NCBI RefSeq assembly: GCF_000247815.1
Contig: NC_021677.1
Location: 13,429,161-13,493,160 of the forward strand
Direction: 5' to 3'
Length of the DNA: 64,000 bases
Source: Ficedula albicollis
Lineage: Eukaryota > Chordata > Aves > Passeriformes > Muscicapidae
Each line of letters opens with the position of its first letter. Positions within the stretch are counted from its first letter, which is position 1. A model generated the notes under the pieces. That model saw only the letters and a program-made list of their open reading frames with translations, did no database searches and had not been told where the DNA came from. Positions 12,240-25,991 of the stretch are shown piece by piece. A program made the translations under genes and the position numbers.

Positions 12240-12640
12240 AGGAATAAACTTGCACCCTGCTGATGGATGAGACTCTGAGAGGCTCCCTAGTGCAGAGGCT
12301 AGACAGTATTAAAGGAATAAAGTAGGTATTTATTAAAAGGCCTTGGGCAGTGCAAGAGCCTGGCTGTGGCTCCACCCCAGATGGACCCAAGATGGGACTC
12401 AGAGTCATGAGTCTTCACACTTTTTTAAGTTTTGGTCCATTTACATATTGGGGTTAATTGTCCAATTGCAGCTCCAGGTTATGCAGTCCCATCCTCCCAG
12501 ATTGCTCTCCTTGATTTGCTGGTGTTGATATTTTTTGGGCCTGAAGCTGCAATGGTGCCCTTGGTTCTCGGGCTGGAAAAGGATTGTTTTGTCTGACTGA
12601 ACTGTGAAGAGAACTTGCTAATACTTTATATGAAGTTCAG
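12240..12640. mobile_element. probable passerine endogenous-retrovirus LTR fragment
   Basis: The stretch differs from its surroundings. It has an AATAAA signal at 12316 followed by GTAGGTATTTATTAAAAGGC, then TTTGGTCCATTTACATATTG, GGGTTAATTGTCCAATTGCA and GGGCCTGAAGCTGCAATGG. This series of blocks resembles LTRs that are abundant in songbird genomes, from my memory of such sequences rather than from a search. I see no gag, pol or env coding remnant, primer-binding site or second LTR nearby, so it would be a solo or truncated LTR. Boundaries and orientation are uncertain. Confidence 0.45.
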
Positions 12641-12641
12641 A

Positions 12642-12797
12642 GTTATACACTCTGTATATAACTGTATATACTGTAACACAGTACAGAATCTAGAAAACAT
12701 GAAAGTCAAAACTTCAGGCATTATACACTCTGTATACAACTGTATATACTGTAACACAGTACAGAATCTAGAAAACATGAAAGTCAAAACTTCAGGC
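12642..12797. repeat. 78-bp tandem duplication
   Basis: Units 12642-12719 and 12720-12797 differ by about two bases (TATATAAC against TATACAAC, and the first base). The 78-bp length keeps frame, so open frames on both strands show a repeated 26-residue block. The duplication abuts or overlaps the end of the LTR-like fragment. Confidence 0.95.
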
Positions 12798-15700
12798 ATC
12801 ACTGCCAACTACCTAATTATTACCTTAAATCACCCCAAACATTTTCCTGGCTATCTTTAGCACTCTGACTTGCACCTCCATCATATCCCATCTACATAAT
12901 ACATGAAAGGCATAAGAAGAACAATTCTGTTATGGCAGTCTTTGGCTTTCCTCCATTCTGGGAAACAGACTTCATCTATTAGCAATAACTAATTATATTT
13001 GTGCTCTACAACACTTCTGTGTTGGATTCCTTATATTTTAAAATTTATAGATAAAATGATGAAGTGATGGAAGCCAGTATCAACTATCAACATGAATTCA
13101 TAATATTAAACTAAAACAAGAAGAGCCAATAAACCAATTCCAATTTTATCTGTTGAATTACAAAGCCCTCATATTTGGCAATTTCTCAAACACTGTGAAT
13201 GCTTCAGTTTGTTCTATGCACAGAAGCACTTAATTTCTGTTGATCAGAATGAAAAGCACTAGTTTTACTAGTGGAAAGGAGAAGTGACTCAGGAGCAACA
13301 GCTTCCAGACACCAATAGTATTAATCATATTAATCAAGCTACTGGAATTATTTCAATCATTAGCTCATTTTCCTGAAGGATCTTAAAGAACTTCCAAAAT
13401 CACAAGCATCAGAGTACATCTTATAAAAGGTGTGTAACATTTTAGAAGCAATTACGAATATCAGATTTTTAAGGATACAAAATTTCAGCATGCGGTATAA
13501 CTTTAGAGAAAGCGGGCTCCAAGTTAAAACTATAACCACCTCTTCTGAAGTAGGAAATAGAAAAAAGTGCACACTTTATACTCTGCTGTATACTTAAACA
13601 TTTTAATATTTAGAGAAGTTCTCCTTTCTTTACACTACAAAATTATTTGCCTCAAAACTGTGCTCAGACGTACCAGCTGTCGCTCTCATGTAAGTGTCCT
13701 TTGGCACTACAATCAGAGTTAAAAATCTTTTGCTCTTCACTAATCAACCAACAAAAGAAATCCTCAAGGAATTAATCGAGAGATACTCTTACAAGAGCAT
13801 TCCTAGTGATTATTTAGTGACCATACATCCATCAGATCAGATTCCTGTTTAATTTCATGCAAACACCAAAACACAGTGATCCAAACAGGCAGCAGATGAC
13901 ACATTTTTGAAACACGCTGCAGGGCACTGGTACTTCGCAAAACACAAGTGTGTTGTACATTACAAAAGTAAGGTCAAATTATTACCATTTTCATTTAAAA
14001 ACAAGCAAACAAGCACCCATCAAAACAAACAGAATAAACCAAAGAAGGCAGCACAAGACCAATCTGGATGGGAAGCATGATGGAGATACGGTCAAGACAC
14101 AGGGAAACAATCTCCATCTCTTCAAGCACCATTTGTGGGACTGCTGCTGATCTCACTGTTTTGGCAGCATTTTCCCAGAAAAGTGCAAGATGTGCTTAGG
14201 CAACCACCAAATTACCAATCACACTGACCGAGGTAGTAGAGCTATAGAGGGCTTTGTGGAAATGTTAATTGATGCGCATGCAGCAGCTTTGCAGCTCCCT
14301 GATATGAATATTGAGAAGTCACCTCTGTCCTATGGGATCTCCTACTTCTGCTTTCTGTCCTGGCTATCACCAAAGAAAACCTCCTCAGTTTCTGCATGAG
14401 AACTCTCCACAGAACACAGCAACACGTGCAAATGAGCTGCACATCATGACCCAAGCCCTACCATGACAACTTTGAATTCAGAATCAGCTGCCCAAAGAAA
14501 GCCACAGATGCCATGTGGAAACAAATGATGTTTTGAGCTCAAAAAGATGGCCTTAGTACCGAGTACCATGTTGGTAGGCATGGCTGTGGCTTTGATTTAA
14601 AGGTAAATATTGTCATGGGTCAGGAATCTGACAGTAGCATAGCAGCCTAATCAAAGCAACGCTTACATTCCAACCAGTTTCTGCAGATTCTCACAGGACA
14701 ATTCACACCATTTGAGTTTATCAATCTGGTCTACAGCAGTTTTTCTTTCCACTGTCCAGAAAGAGTTTCTTTCTTTTAAAGAACTGATTCAACCATCTGA
14801 ACTACACTTCTAAACTTGAACCACAATTGCTTGCACAACACAAGGTGCCTCCGGCTGGGCTCCAGTCAAGGCTGCCAGCATTTCATCACAGCTCTGTGAA
14901 GTAAACACACATGCACAGCTTTGATCCAAGACACATGTCCCAACACTCACAGATCTCCACTTCCAAATCAGTGCACTTAACCATAATCAGCAGATTAACA
15001 ATGATCACTCTACCAAAGAAGTTCTGGCTAGTGCTCAAGCAGGGCTTAATATGCTATATGTGATGCAAGGAGAAGCTGAATGAACTGCCAAGACTAATGT
15101 GCAGCATGAAGATATTTACAACTGGAAAAACAACCAAGGAATAGGCAATAGTTTAAAAATAACAGAGCAGAGAATAGATTCATGTATTGGGACACAACTA
15201 CTCAACAGAACTAATCAGGCACCAGCATTGCTTCAAAGAACTTCAGCCCAAACTCCTATTACAGTTCCTGATACATCCTGTACTCAACTCAAGTAGACAA
15301 AATAAATGCTGCCATTGCTCTCTATCTGTAATGCTTTCAACCTCTAAAAATTCAGTCATAATACAAAAAACAGAGATTATGGAAGTATTTCTGTGGACTT
15401 TTACAAACCACACTTTACCCAAGTTGAAACTAAAACCAGAAAGAGTAGAGAATATTTTAGAATACTATTGTAATAGACATTAATACTGATAAAGTACACA
15501 GGAACTTTCTTTCAAATCACTGCAGTAAGTAGACTATGCAAACTTAAAAAGTACAAACATCCAATGCCTTGATTGTTAGGAAAATTTAGGTTTTAAAACA
15601 TGCAAAATTATGACATTTAAGCAACTCAGGTTTTCAGAACAGCTTGTACTTAAAAATAAGGGGCTTATCTTCAGGAGCTTTTAGCATCTGAAATACAGCA

Positions 15701-18700
15701 CATCATGACCCAGCAGGGTGGGAGTGGGCAGAAAAGAATACAGAGAGAAAGCACAATGGAGTGAAATCAAGACCCATGGTGCAAAGCAATAGAGAAGTTT
15801 ACATTACCAAATCCACTGCACATTTGCCTAATGCTTTCAGCACACGGAAATAAAGCAGGCCCAGCAGACAGCAGCAATAAATCCATAAAAGAAAAACACT
15901 TCTGCCAGGGAACATGAAAGACTCTTAGTAGGCATTATAAAATCCATGCTGCTTTTCTTTAATTTAACAATTCTGAATTGTGAACTAAGATTTTAGTATA
16001 ACAAGTTGACACAGGACACATACTAAATATTCTACATTTTATCCATCTATGGTAATACAGTGCAGGGAGAAAACAAACCTGCCTTTAAAGGTTTCCACGT
16101 GAATAGCCAAAATCAGAATGAAAAATTTATTGTCCCTTTCCCCATCCAAAAGCTATACCAAACTTTCTACTGTTCTTCAGAGATACAGAACAGCTCGGAA
16201 AAGCTGGAGTTAGAACACCAGAAATATCTGGTGGACACACATGAAAATCATTCTAAGTAAAATCCAGTTGATTTGCAATATGAACACATTTTTTTAATCG
16301 ATACACTCATGCTGACTTGTCATTACTGGGAACAATTCACAGTAGAGAAACTCCTCTGAACAGTATTTCTGGATCTGTAAAATCACCTCAAACCTAACCC
16401 TCTCCAACAGAAGACAAAGGCACAATTAAAAGACGCCACAATTATGGGTAATGCCCTAAGTTTTTCTTTTACTTCCCTTGTTCCCTTCAGGCAATCTTTT
16501 TTCTTTATTGAAAGCAATGGAAAAGACTGAACAGCTGTTAGAAAATGAAGGGAAACACTCCAGCTTTTACATGAAAGGGGACAGAAAGAGGGAATGGAAA
16601 ACAGTAAAATCCATAAGAAGCTGGGAAAGACCAGACAATTACATTTTTCAGAATAATAATAAATGAATAACCAACAGTTGTGAATTCTATAAACAAGGAT
16701 GTATTTCAAATCCAGAAATCTTACCTGGTAAACAGCACACAAGCATAAAGCAAGTAATTTTTATTACATCCACTTCTGAATAGGCTTAAGCAGAGGGAGT
16801 AACCTGGTAAAAAACCAGAGTGGGGACAGAGCTAATGACATGTCTTAAAGCAAGAAAGACAAGCTTGAACTTGATGCAGTTTAACAGGAGGGCCAAGAAA
16901 CGGATTTTTCAAATGGATGATGTAGCTAAAGCAGCAGGTAAAATGTGGATTATTTAGATAGGAGTAGGGAAGAGGAGGGGAAGTGCTACTGAGCTCCAAG
17001 AATGCTGCAGCAGCCCTGCAGAGAGACAGGGCCTCTAACAGGAGGCTCTACAAAGGGAAAATGGGCAGACCTGCAACACTTCAGGGACAGGGGCAGCAAA
17101 GTGCAGGCTGAAATTTGCAGAGATGAAATTTGAGAAGTGCAAGAACAGAGCAGAGATGCTGTCCCACTGCAGGAGAGGGCAGAAGCCATAGGCAACAGAG
17201 AACTAAGCCAGTAATGTCACAGCAAGCACAGTTAAAGGGTACAAAACCCAAGAGTTTCCAAGGAAAGAGAATAACATGCAACAATGTCTGAAAATTACAC
17301 AGGCCTTAATTTCTGAGGAAGTGCTCTATGGGATCAGATTTTTCACCTGGGGCAGCTCATAGCCCAGACAGACACACCAAGGGAGCAGCATCCTCATGTA
17401 GTGCCCTGGCACCCTCCCCACATGAGCTCATAATCTCAGCCATTACAGTCCTCTCCACCGTAATTGTCTGCTTCAGCAGATGATTATTCCTCACCCAAAG
17501 CCATGAGTGAATGAAACCTCTTGCAGGAGCTGAAAACCTGATGTAAATTTTGAAAAGGCAAGCACCATCAGCATTATCTGCATTGCAGTCATCTCAGCAG
17601 CACAGAGGCATTTCCACGTCAACAGGACCAACTGCTTAACTAAGTGTCTTATTTAAGATGGCTCTCCTCAGCATGTGAGAAAAAAGAAGTCTGGCTTTCT
17701 GCAAAAAGTCTAAAAATGGAATATATAAGCATCCATTTACTAAGTGCTCAAATTTATTCTCCTTTTCTGCAGGAAGATGTCCTTCAAAGGAATTGCAGGA
17801 CTCATGAAACTGGATTAGCAATGTCATAAATCACACACCTGCCAAAATAACAGCATAAAGAGTGAGACTAAATATAACCTACATCTCATTTGAATAGATA
17901 CAATCTATTTTTAACAATTTGTTATAACTCAAATATTAGCAGACACTTATTCAAATATCAACATAAATCACAGCATTAGTTTTAATTTTCCTATAGTTAA
18001 TTGTTTTAAAAACAACTTTTAAGCCTTTGCAATGCCCTCAGTTATGATTTAATAAGTTGTGAATTTGCATAAAGAAGAAACTTGCAAATTTATGCTTCAC
18101 AAATTTTCTGCCACTACTACAACTTTTTTCTCCAAATTATAACAAATTCCTAGTTTACATTTCTCAAATTATCAATGAAACACTTCACAAACCAGGACCA
18201 CTTCTAGAACCATCATTTCAACTGCAGGATTTAATACAAGAAAAAATTCCCATCATGTGTACTGGAAAGCACAGTATTTCTCTACAGGCTCAATCTCTTA
18301 AGACTCAAACTTAGTTTCCACATTTAATTTCAAAACCACTGTATTCAGAGCATAAACTCAGTGCTACAGGATGATTTTGTGACCTACGTTTTACTGCTAA
18401 ACCTGGACTCTCTCAACACTCCAAGTAAACCTCAGAAAACCTCCAGACACATCCCTGTAAGGATTTTTAAAAAGCAACCAATAGGTATCCAGGCACCTTC
18501 AGCTCCAAGAGAATCAATCAGAATGGGAATCTTGGGAAGTACAATTCTAAAACAAGATCTGTGATAATTCATTAACTTAATGATGCAGTAAATGTTGAGG
18601 CAGAAATGGTTTGGCAGAAAGAACCACAGAGAATTCAGAAGCAGCATCATTCACAAAACCAAGTCAGCATACACTTATACCAACACAAAATTTTGTTCCA

Positions 18701-21700
18701 GAACACAGTCGAATTCCCCTAAAACAACAGAAATAATGCATAATGTTCCAAAAATAAAGGAACAAACCACCACTTCATGCTGAAGTCTTCAGAATAATGA
18801 AAGTACAAAACATTTTAAATCTGAATCTCTAGGTACACTAGATACTTTCCTTTCTTCATAATGAATAATGTGTTAGAAAACAGCAGTTAAGAAAAAAGCC
18901 ATGTAGAGCTTGCTGTAACAGGTTCTGCCACCCAAATATCAATGTCGTTAGAAGAACTGCAATTACATTTCTGTGAATGAGAGCCTGAAATACCTGAAAG
19001 CACAAAGCAAACAAGAAGAAATATTCAAAGTTTCAGTCAGAGTTAATTAGAAAAGTAAGAAGTCCACATCACAGCAGTCCACATCACAGCCACTGCTTTG
19101 CACCGTATGCATTTATTCTTTTGCCTCCTTTTAAGGACACTTTAAGTCCACATCACAGCCACTGCTTTGCACTGTATGCAGTTTATTCTTTTGCCTCCTT
19201 TTAAGGACACTTTAATAGCTAACATTACCATAATGCTCACATTTTTCCTCCGAGTTTCCTCTTTCCTGACAGAATGATTTATAATGAATTGCCGCAATCA
19301 GCCACCCGTTCATCTGATTACAACCTTTCCAGCAAGTGTAACCTGAGCCACACTGGGACTGTGCACAGAGAGACCTGAGGAGCCCCAGGTGACACAGATG
19401 CCTAAAGAAGGCAATACCCATTGGAACTCAGAGGTGAAACAAGCACTGCACCACTGCCAACAGTTTCACAAGAGCTCAGTTTAACCTGGGGCAGCATCAG
19501 CACACAGCTCCACAGCTGGTCTTCCCTGCAGGTCACCAGGGAGCCACGGGCAGCACTGTCCCATCTCCTGGTCACTCACACACGGTGGCTTTTCTTTCCC
19601 AGTTCAGATGGGACAAAACAGCAGAGAGAAAAAAAAAAGGTAAAAAAGGAGACTAAATAGAGTGAGGAAAAAAGGGGGACCGGCAGGAAAGCAAGAGGTA
19701 AGAGCTCAGGAAGAGCAAAGAGATTTGCCCTGTCAGAGGCATTTGGTAAGAGATGCATTCCTACCAGCTGCACTTTTCCAAGGAAGAAAGTGAGGAAAGT
19801 CCTGCAACAACCACAACACCTTAACTCCTCTCACCACTTCGTGCTTCTGTCTTCTGGACAAAAGTTAGAGATGATGACCCTGCAACCTGCCTCATCTTTA
19901 ACAGTTTTCCTATCATTTTGTCTTCTCAAAGAGCACCTCATGCTTAAGATTCATTCCCTGCAAGCTGAACTCTTTTTTTCAAGTCCAATCTTGCTTAACA
20001 AGTTACTTTTTATTATGGGAAACTTTTTTATGCGTTGTTTGTTCTGTCAAGCCCAAATAACTGCTGACATTCTAATCATGAGGCCCCTTAGAAAAAATAA
20101 AAAGGTCTTTTGCTTAAAAGCAATCTTTCCATTAGCCTATAAAGCAATTATATATATATATCATGTTTAAATCATTTAAATATAAAAATAGCCTGCCCAC
20201 ATTTTAAATATTGCAGAGGATAAAATACATAAAACTGTCCTCTTCAGATTTTAATCATTCCCTCTCTTCCTTAAATCTGAATTTAATATATTCCTACAGC
20301 ACAAGCTTTCTTCAGTAGTTCTTCCCAAGCCCTGAAGAAGGAATTATCTTTCTAAAAACCAGAGACCAATCTCCCTCTCCTAACATGAAAGCTACATTTT
20401 GTTGTAGCCATATATAAAAATCAAATTCTATGGGGAAGTAGCTTCTAAGGCCAGCATAAATTCAGCACACCATGTTCTTGCATATATTTTGTCCATTTAG
20501 CCAAAAACTCTGCCCTCCCCTTTCTGCTCCTCACTATAAAGGAAAGGCAACAGCTCTGAACCAGCAAAGAACATAAAATACAGGAAGTTTTGCTCAACTG
20601 ATTTAGTTATTCCAAGAAAAATGCAACTGTAAATCCCATGCCTACTGCTGAATATTCTGAATAGCAATATTAAATAGCTAACCAGGACTTTCCCTAACAC
20701 TAACCAACAAATGCTGTAATATAATTTTTGCTATTCTTGATTACTATTTGCCTGGGCACATTATTTCTCAAAAGATTTTAATGTAGGTAAACTTGCTAAA
20801 TTATGCTACAAAGAAAACTGAGTAAATCTGTTTCTTTACAAGCATCCACTGTCTTCTAACACTACACAACAAGGAAGCAATCAAGATTTATTCCTCTGTC
20901 TAAAATACAGCAGCTTTCTTTTTTTTTTTTTTTTTAATTTAAGGAACAGATTCTAATAAAAGGTAACATTTGAAGTGGGCAGTGGCTCCCTCTTTAAAAA
21001 AAAGCAGTGGCTTAATGCTGCAAAATCTCCTCCCTTTCCACAGATAAGCCCTGCCCATTTGTTGCGTAGTTTCAGTTATAGTAATTTACTGGGGCTACTG
21101 CTATGACTGGATGGAATCTGCATTAACTGCCTTCAGAATCAACTGCACAGGTGCAATTGACTCATCTTGAATTCACAAGATTACAAGTTTTCACTATCAA
21201 CAGCTAGACAGCTGTGTTTTCTCCCTCTTCTTTACTAGCAGACAGAAGAGGTGCAATAGCATGTGCATTCCAAGAAACGTGGTTTCCATTGACCTTGCTG
21301 GAAGCAGGAATTCCAGTATTGCACGGGGATGGAGAAGGTTCTGATTTTGATTAGGACAAAGGGGAATCCTCTTATTAAGGTTATCACAGTCCACCAGCAA
21401 AACTCCCAACTACATCATAAAAACACCAGTAAGAGGTGAGAGACAGTTGGGTTTTGCATTATCTCACATCTCCATGACGAAAGAGAGGTAACTCCTATTC
21501 AAAACTGCATTTGAACGTGTATTTGTGAGGCAAACAAAAACAACAACTGTTTTCTAAAATGGCTGCAATCTGCTGATACCTCAGTGGAGCTAAAAGCTCT
21601 GGTTTCCCCCATAAAACATGCCTAGGATCCCAGATGTCTTCTTTGCCAAAGAAATATTCACAAGATTACACTCTCCTTGTCTAGCAGCCTAAAGCAATGA

Positions 21701-22668
21701 GAGATAGCAAATGTTCTTACAATAAACAGTTCTTGCCATACCAGGGTAACTGGGAGAAAGACATGAGTACAGCCTTTGTTCTTAATCTCTACTGATTAAG
21801 TTTATGAAAATCAAACATGGTAAGACTATTTTGAAAGACTTTTGAACAGACTTCCTTCTACACCATATGATATACAAAGAAAAACCAACATTACACGATG
21901 AAGCAGATGAAAAAATGCAAGCTCTGTGGCTGATGCCATATTAGCCAGAGTAATGACAGGTTCACTTGCAGGCTTATTTTGGCTACCATTTAACTTTTAA
22001 CAACAAAGCCTACATTTGCTGCTACCCATCTTGAAGGAGATGAATTATAGAGGATCATATTTTCTCTGAATTTCTATACCAAATACCAAATCTGTAGTAG
22101 AACAAAGATGACAAATTACTCCAAGTGTTTTTCAATCACAGGGGGCATTTTCTACAACTAATACCTAGATCAGATCTCTTTTATTGTGCTCTTATAAAAG
22201 AAAAAAAGAAGCATTTTTATCACACTCAAATTAAATTATATTAATCTCTAAATTTTCTTCAAATATGGAAAAGCAAGAAACACCAGTCCTGCATTACATG
22301 GATACCAAAAATGAAATACAACATGGCTCAAAAAACACAGTCCCCAAGCTGAACTCCTGATTTATGCAATGCCAAATCCACAGCCAACCAGGGGGCCATG
22401 CTACCCCTGAGTGACCCAGTTTTGGGGACAGCATCTTGGCCATGTCCAACATAAACAGTGCCCTGAGCAATCTTAGAAAACCATGAACGAACACAACACA
22501 GATTGTGCATTCCTCCAGAATAGGCTACCATCAATACTTAATCCACATTTCTACAAAAATATTATTCCAAAAGTACAATTCTTTATGGCTAACAGAAAAC
22601 ACAATCCATTCTGAACACTAAGCAACCCCAATGACAATTCTGATCTGTGGAAAATTGGTTTTATCTAC
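12798..22668. other. AT-rich non-coding DNA
   Basis: No gene supported over almost 10 kb. Slightly GC-richer patches at about 14040-14600, 16860-17230 and 19400-19600 hold short open frames of 60-80 codons with no recognisable motif. A TA-repeat lies at about 20150-20161 and a poly-T run near 20920-20937. The 69-bp duplication at 19076-19214 is listed separately. Confidence 0.65.
19076..19214. repeat. 69-bp tandem duplication plus partial third copy
   Basis: Units 19076-19144 and 19145-19214 differ by one transition (CACCGTATG against CACTGTATG) and a short indel (GCATTTATT against GCAGTTTATT). A third start of the unit (AGTCCACATCACAG) sits just upstream at about 19061-19075. Confidence 0.95.
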
Positions 22669-22802
<134 letters not shown>

Positions 22803-23106
22803 TTTCCAGAACTCTATCCAGAACTTTTATCCTACCTCAATAGCAAATCACAGTAGATTTAATGTCTCTGTCAATATACAAGTTTAGCATAATGTGTACT
22901 AACCTTCCCACCAGAGTTCACAAAACCATCATGATCACAAACCAATTATAATAAACAGTAGTCCCACTGCCTTTATTTTACTGGGAAAAGTTCACATGAC
23001 AACTAGAGTGGAGACACTAATTCAGCCCTGCCTGCAAGGTACATTTCTCCTCAAAACTACAAGCAAAAATGGATGTATGTTACTATTCTGAAAGAAAAAT
23101 TCTGCA

Positions 23107-23239
23107 CTGAGGATTAGCTCTAAAAAGACTGCAGGAATATTAATTTTACATTCTACAGTTATCAGTAGTTGTTCTGAGGATGAGCTCTAAAAAGACTGCA
23201 GGAATACTAATTTTACATTCTACAGTTATCAGTAGTTGT
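23107..23239. repeat. 67-bp tandem duplication
   Basis: Units 23107-23173 and 23174-23239 differ at about two positions (GGATTAGCTC against GGATGAGCTC; GAATATTAA against GAATACTAA). Confidence 0.95.
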
Positions 23240-23996
23240 AGACAATGTCAGGAATTTATCCTTTTAGGTACTGAAACAGTTGCAAAGTCAGAATGACTTA
23301 GTCATTAAAGGAAGTAAGTCCATGCAATTTTACATACATACAGCAGTATCTTAATAAGCTCAGTTGCATATAACAGAAACTAATTATGTTATCTGAAAAT
23401 TATTAAACACAGAAATCACTGAAAAGCTGAATAACTATTTAAAACCACGTAAGAAAGAGAAAGAGAGAATTAAAACCAAAATGCAGATAAGCAATGGGGA
23501 TCCCAAGTCCAGAAACTTGAATCTCTCTTTTCACAATAGAGGACTTGGAAGCTACCCATGAGACCTTCACTCTTGTCTAGAAGGTCACTGTAGAAACTTG
23601 GGAGTTGGGTTGTGGCTCTGGACATTCTGATCTTAAGAAGCAGGAGTGAAAAGCTGTGACTTTGACTAAGCACCTAACACATGGGTGGGAAGAGAAGCTT
23701 TTCACATCAGCTGAATTTCTCTTGTCTAATTTCCAGCTCATTCATACCCTTTTACCACAAAAAAATGTCCAAGGGGAAAAAAAAATTAAAAAAAAAAAAA
23801 AAAGAGAAAGGTTACTAGACTTCACCTTCCACTAAAGTCAGACCAAAGGACAACCAAATACGAGGAGCCACTGTGACTGACCTCTCAAGGGCTAACTCTG
23901 GTACCCTTGAGCAGACAGCCCCAGTAGTGCCACAGAGATACAAATGTATTGAATTTATTTCAAGAAACATATAAAAAAGTGTTTAAACCAACTCTC

Positions 23997-24108
23997 TGCA
24001 GAACCACTCTTGTTTCTACCGACAAGTGACTATCACTGCAGCCTTACCAAACATGCAGAACCCTCTTGTTTCTACTGACAAGTGACTATCACTGCAGCCT
24101 TACCAAAC
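23997..24108. repeat. 56-57-bp tandem duplication
   Basis: Units 23997-24053 and 24054-24108 differ by one indel (GAACCACTCT against GAACCCTCT) and one transition (CTACCGAC against CTACTGAC). Confidence 0.95.
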
Positions 24109-24939
24109 TAACCCATACCACTGTCTATGCTGCAGTTTATGGAAATTGTCAGATTCATTCTCTAGATCTGAGTATGTTAAAAATTAACTTATTCTTATCC
24201 TTCCCCTCATATGCCTTACTGAAAGATGAGTAATAGCACAAAACTCCTGTCCTAACGCCCATTCTCCCCTCCCTCTGTTATTGTTGCAGGGACTTCAGAT
24301 TTAGACACAATAAACAGAGATTACACTCCAGTATCAAGGTGTGCCAGAAACCTGAGCTCTTTCAGCCACAAAAGTACTGTAACACATTCCCTCTAATTAT
24401 TATGCAATATTACAGTCTTCTACAGCAGAAAGAGTAATTTCATGGTTAGGATCCAGCCCATTCACTAGAAAACTGTTATACAGCACTTTCAGAAGGAAGG
24501 GTTATTAATAAAGCAAGACTGTTGAGTCAAAAAGATAAAATAAGAAGCTTGTACAATTTAGCCTTACCACAACACTGGTATTTATAACCTTTTCACACGT
24601 GCACATTTTGTGTGAATTGTCTTAGAAGCAAAACGTCAGTAAGCACTTCTGTTTATTTACCTTATATAATGATACATTAAAAGACTTGAAATCATTAAAG
24701 TTTTAGAAATCTGCATAATTGCCTTTTCTTAACACCATAGATACCTGGCTCCCAATAAATGAGAGAAATATCTGAATACATAACTCACTTGAAAAAAATC
24801 TCCAAGGTTACAACTTCATTTTTCCAGTTAGAAAAACTCTGAAAATATTTAGTATGCTCAGAAATAAAAATATTTGCTTTAAATAAAAGTGAACTTAACC
24901 ATAAGGTCAGACACATAGTATTCTAAAATAGTATTTATG

Positions 24940-24980
24940 ATTTTCAGCTTCTTAACTGTCCAATTTCATAATTTTTTTCT
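24940..24980 (+). repeat. direct repeat left of the CpG island
   Basis: TTTCAGCTTCTTAACTGTCC followed by AATTTCATAATTTTTTT. It has a near copy in the same orientation at 27010-27050, so the pair brackets about 2 kb that includes the CpG island. Confidence 0.6.
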
Positions 24981-25389
24981 GAGAACAAAGAAATGGGGAA
25001 AAAACATCAGTTAACACACTCATCATGCTACAGCTCTATATGCAACTGCATTAAAAGGTAAAACTTAAAGCACCATATACCTGCATGACACCTGGTAGAA
25101 TGGATATCCTGGTAGAGGAAGAGAGTTTGAAAATCCAGACTGGCTCGACATCGCCTTCAGGTATTGTATCCACTTAAATCTCTTCTATATTCCATATGTT
25201 AATTCCCTACTGAAAAAATACGTGCGGACGTATCCATCTGTACCTTTGTTCAGAGCTAACTAAAAAGAAACCAAGCGCACACTCGAAGGTCTGGAGGATT
25301 CTGCCTGCATTTCAAACTGCTTCCTCAGGAGTGAAATTCCTAAAAGCCAACACCCTCATGACATCACATACTACAAAACCATAAACACG

Positions 25390-25800
25390 CAATTGTCTCA
25401 GCGAGGCGAGGACAGCCCGTGGGCTCGGGCTCGGGCTCGACAGAGAGCCCTGCGCCGCATTCTTGCTGCGAGCACAGTGGCTCACAGGCACGGACCCGCT
25501 GCCTGGAACGGCAGCCCCGCTGCCTGGAACAGCAGCCCGGCTCTGGCAGCCGGCCAGCCACCAGCACAACTGATTGCCAACGCCGCAAATCGCCGCGGCC
25601 GCCGAGCGCAGAGCCGCGCTGCGGGTGGAGCGCGGTGCCGGCCCCCGGCGGGGATCTCCGTCCGAGCGCACGGGATGCGCGACCTTGCGCTCGGCGACAA
25701 AAACGCCATCTGAACGCTCTGGTCAGCTGCACGCTGCGTGCTGCTGTTCTGTCAGCAAGATCTCATTGCGCTGCACGCCACGGTAGCGTGAAAAATCATA
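25390..25800. promoter_or_regulatory. orphan CpG island, probable promoter
   Basis: About 48 CpG dinucleotides in about 410 bp by hand count, in a window whose surroundings have almost none. Features include GGGCTC repeated three times (25421-25438), two 21-bp GC-rich repeats (25496-25537) and a dense core around 25585-25710 (GCCGCGGCCGCCGAGCGCAG). On the minus strand, CAGATGGCG at about 25704-25712 resembles a YY1-type start element. It would begin a 75-codon open frame (MAFLSPSARSRI...), but all frames here are open because of GC content, so coding is not shown. No TATA box is evident, as is normal for CpG-island promoters. The direction of transcription cannot be told. It could be the first exon of a gene whose body lies outside, an internal alternative promoter, or the start of a lncRNA. 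Confidence 0.75.
25496..25537. repeat. 21-bp tandem duplication in the CpG island
   Basis: CCGCTGCCTGGAACGGCAGC (25496 on) recurs at 25517 with one change (AACAGCAGC). Period 21 bp. Confidence 0.9.
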
Positions 25801-25963
25801 CTGAGCCTCCCCTGCTAAAGGAGAATCCTCTAAGGCTACACCCCCAACTATGGGAAAAGCAGGGAGGTGGAATCTTAAACCACATTATTTCAGCTACTGA
25901 ATATAGGTATAAAATTATGTGCATGCCTTCCTGCAGTATTTTACTACTGCTTAAATCAAAGAA

Positions 25964-25991
25964 ATATCAAAAGCAACGTTTCTTTTGATAT
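25964..25991. other. perfect 10-bp inverted repeat (hairpin)
   Basis: ATATCAAAAG at 25964-25973 and CTTTTGATAT at 25982-25991 are exact reverse complements separated by eight bases. The stem is AT-rich. It sits about 160 bp right of the CpG island and just before the donor-like site at 26002/26003. Confidence 0.7.

Noticed and set aside
16725..16775. 51-bp minus-strand segment between TTCAG acceptor and CCAG-GTAAGA donor
   Set aside because: Two frames are open, but the acceptor tract is moderate and the segment is too short to judge without transcripts.
24568..24620. 53-bp minus-strand segment with branch-like CTGAC, TTCTAAG acceptor and GTG-GTAAGG donor
   Set aside because: One open frame only, short and AT-rich; likely chance.
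25312..25988. Several long overlapping frames on both strands (up to 189 codons)
   Set aside because: All frames are open because the CpG island is poor in stop codons; none shows a recognisable domain, so only the island is annotated.
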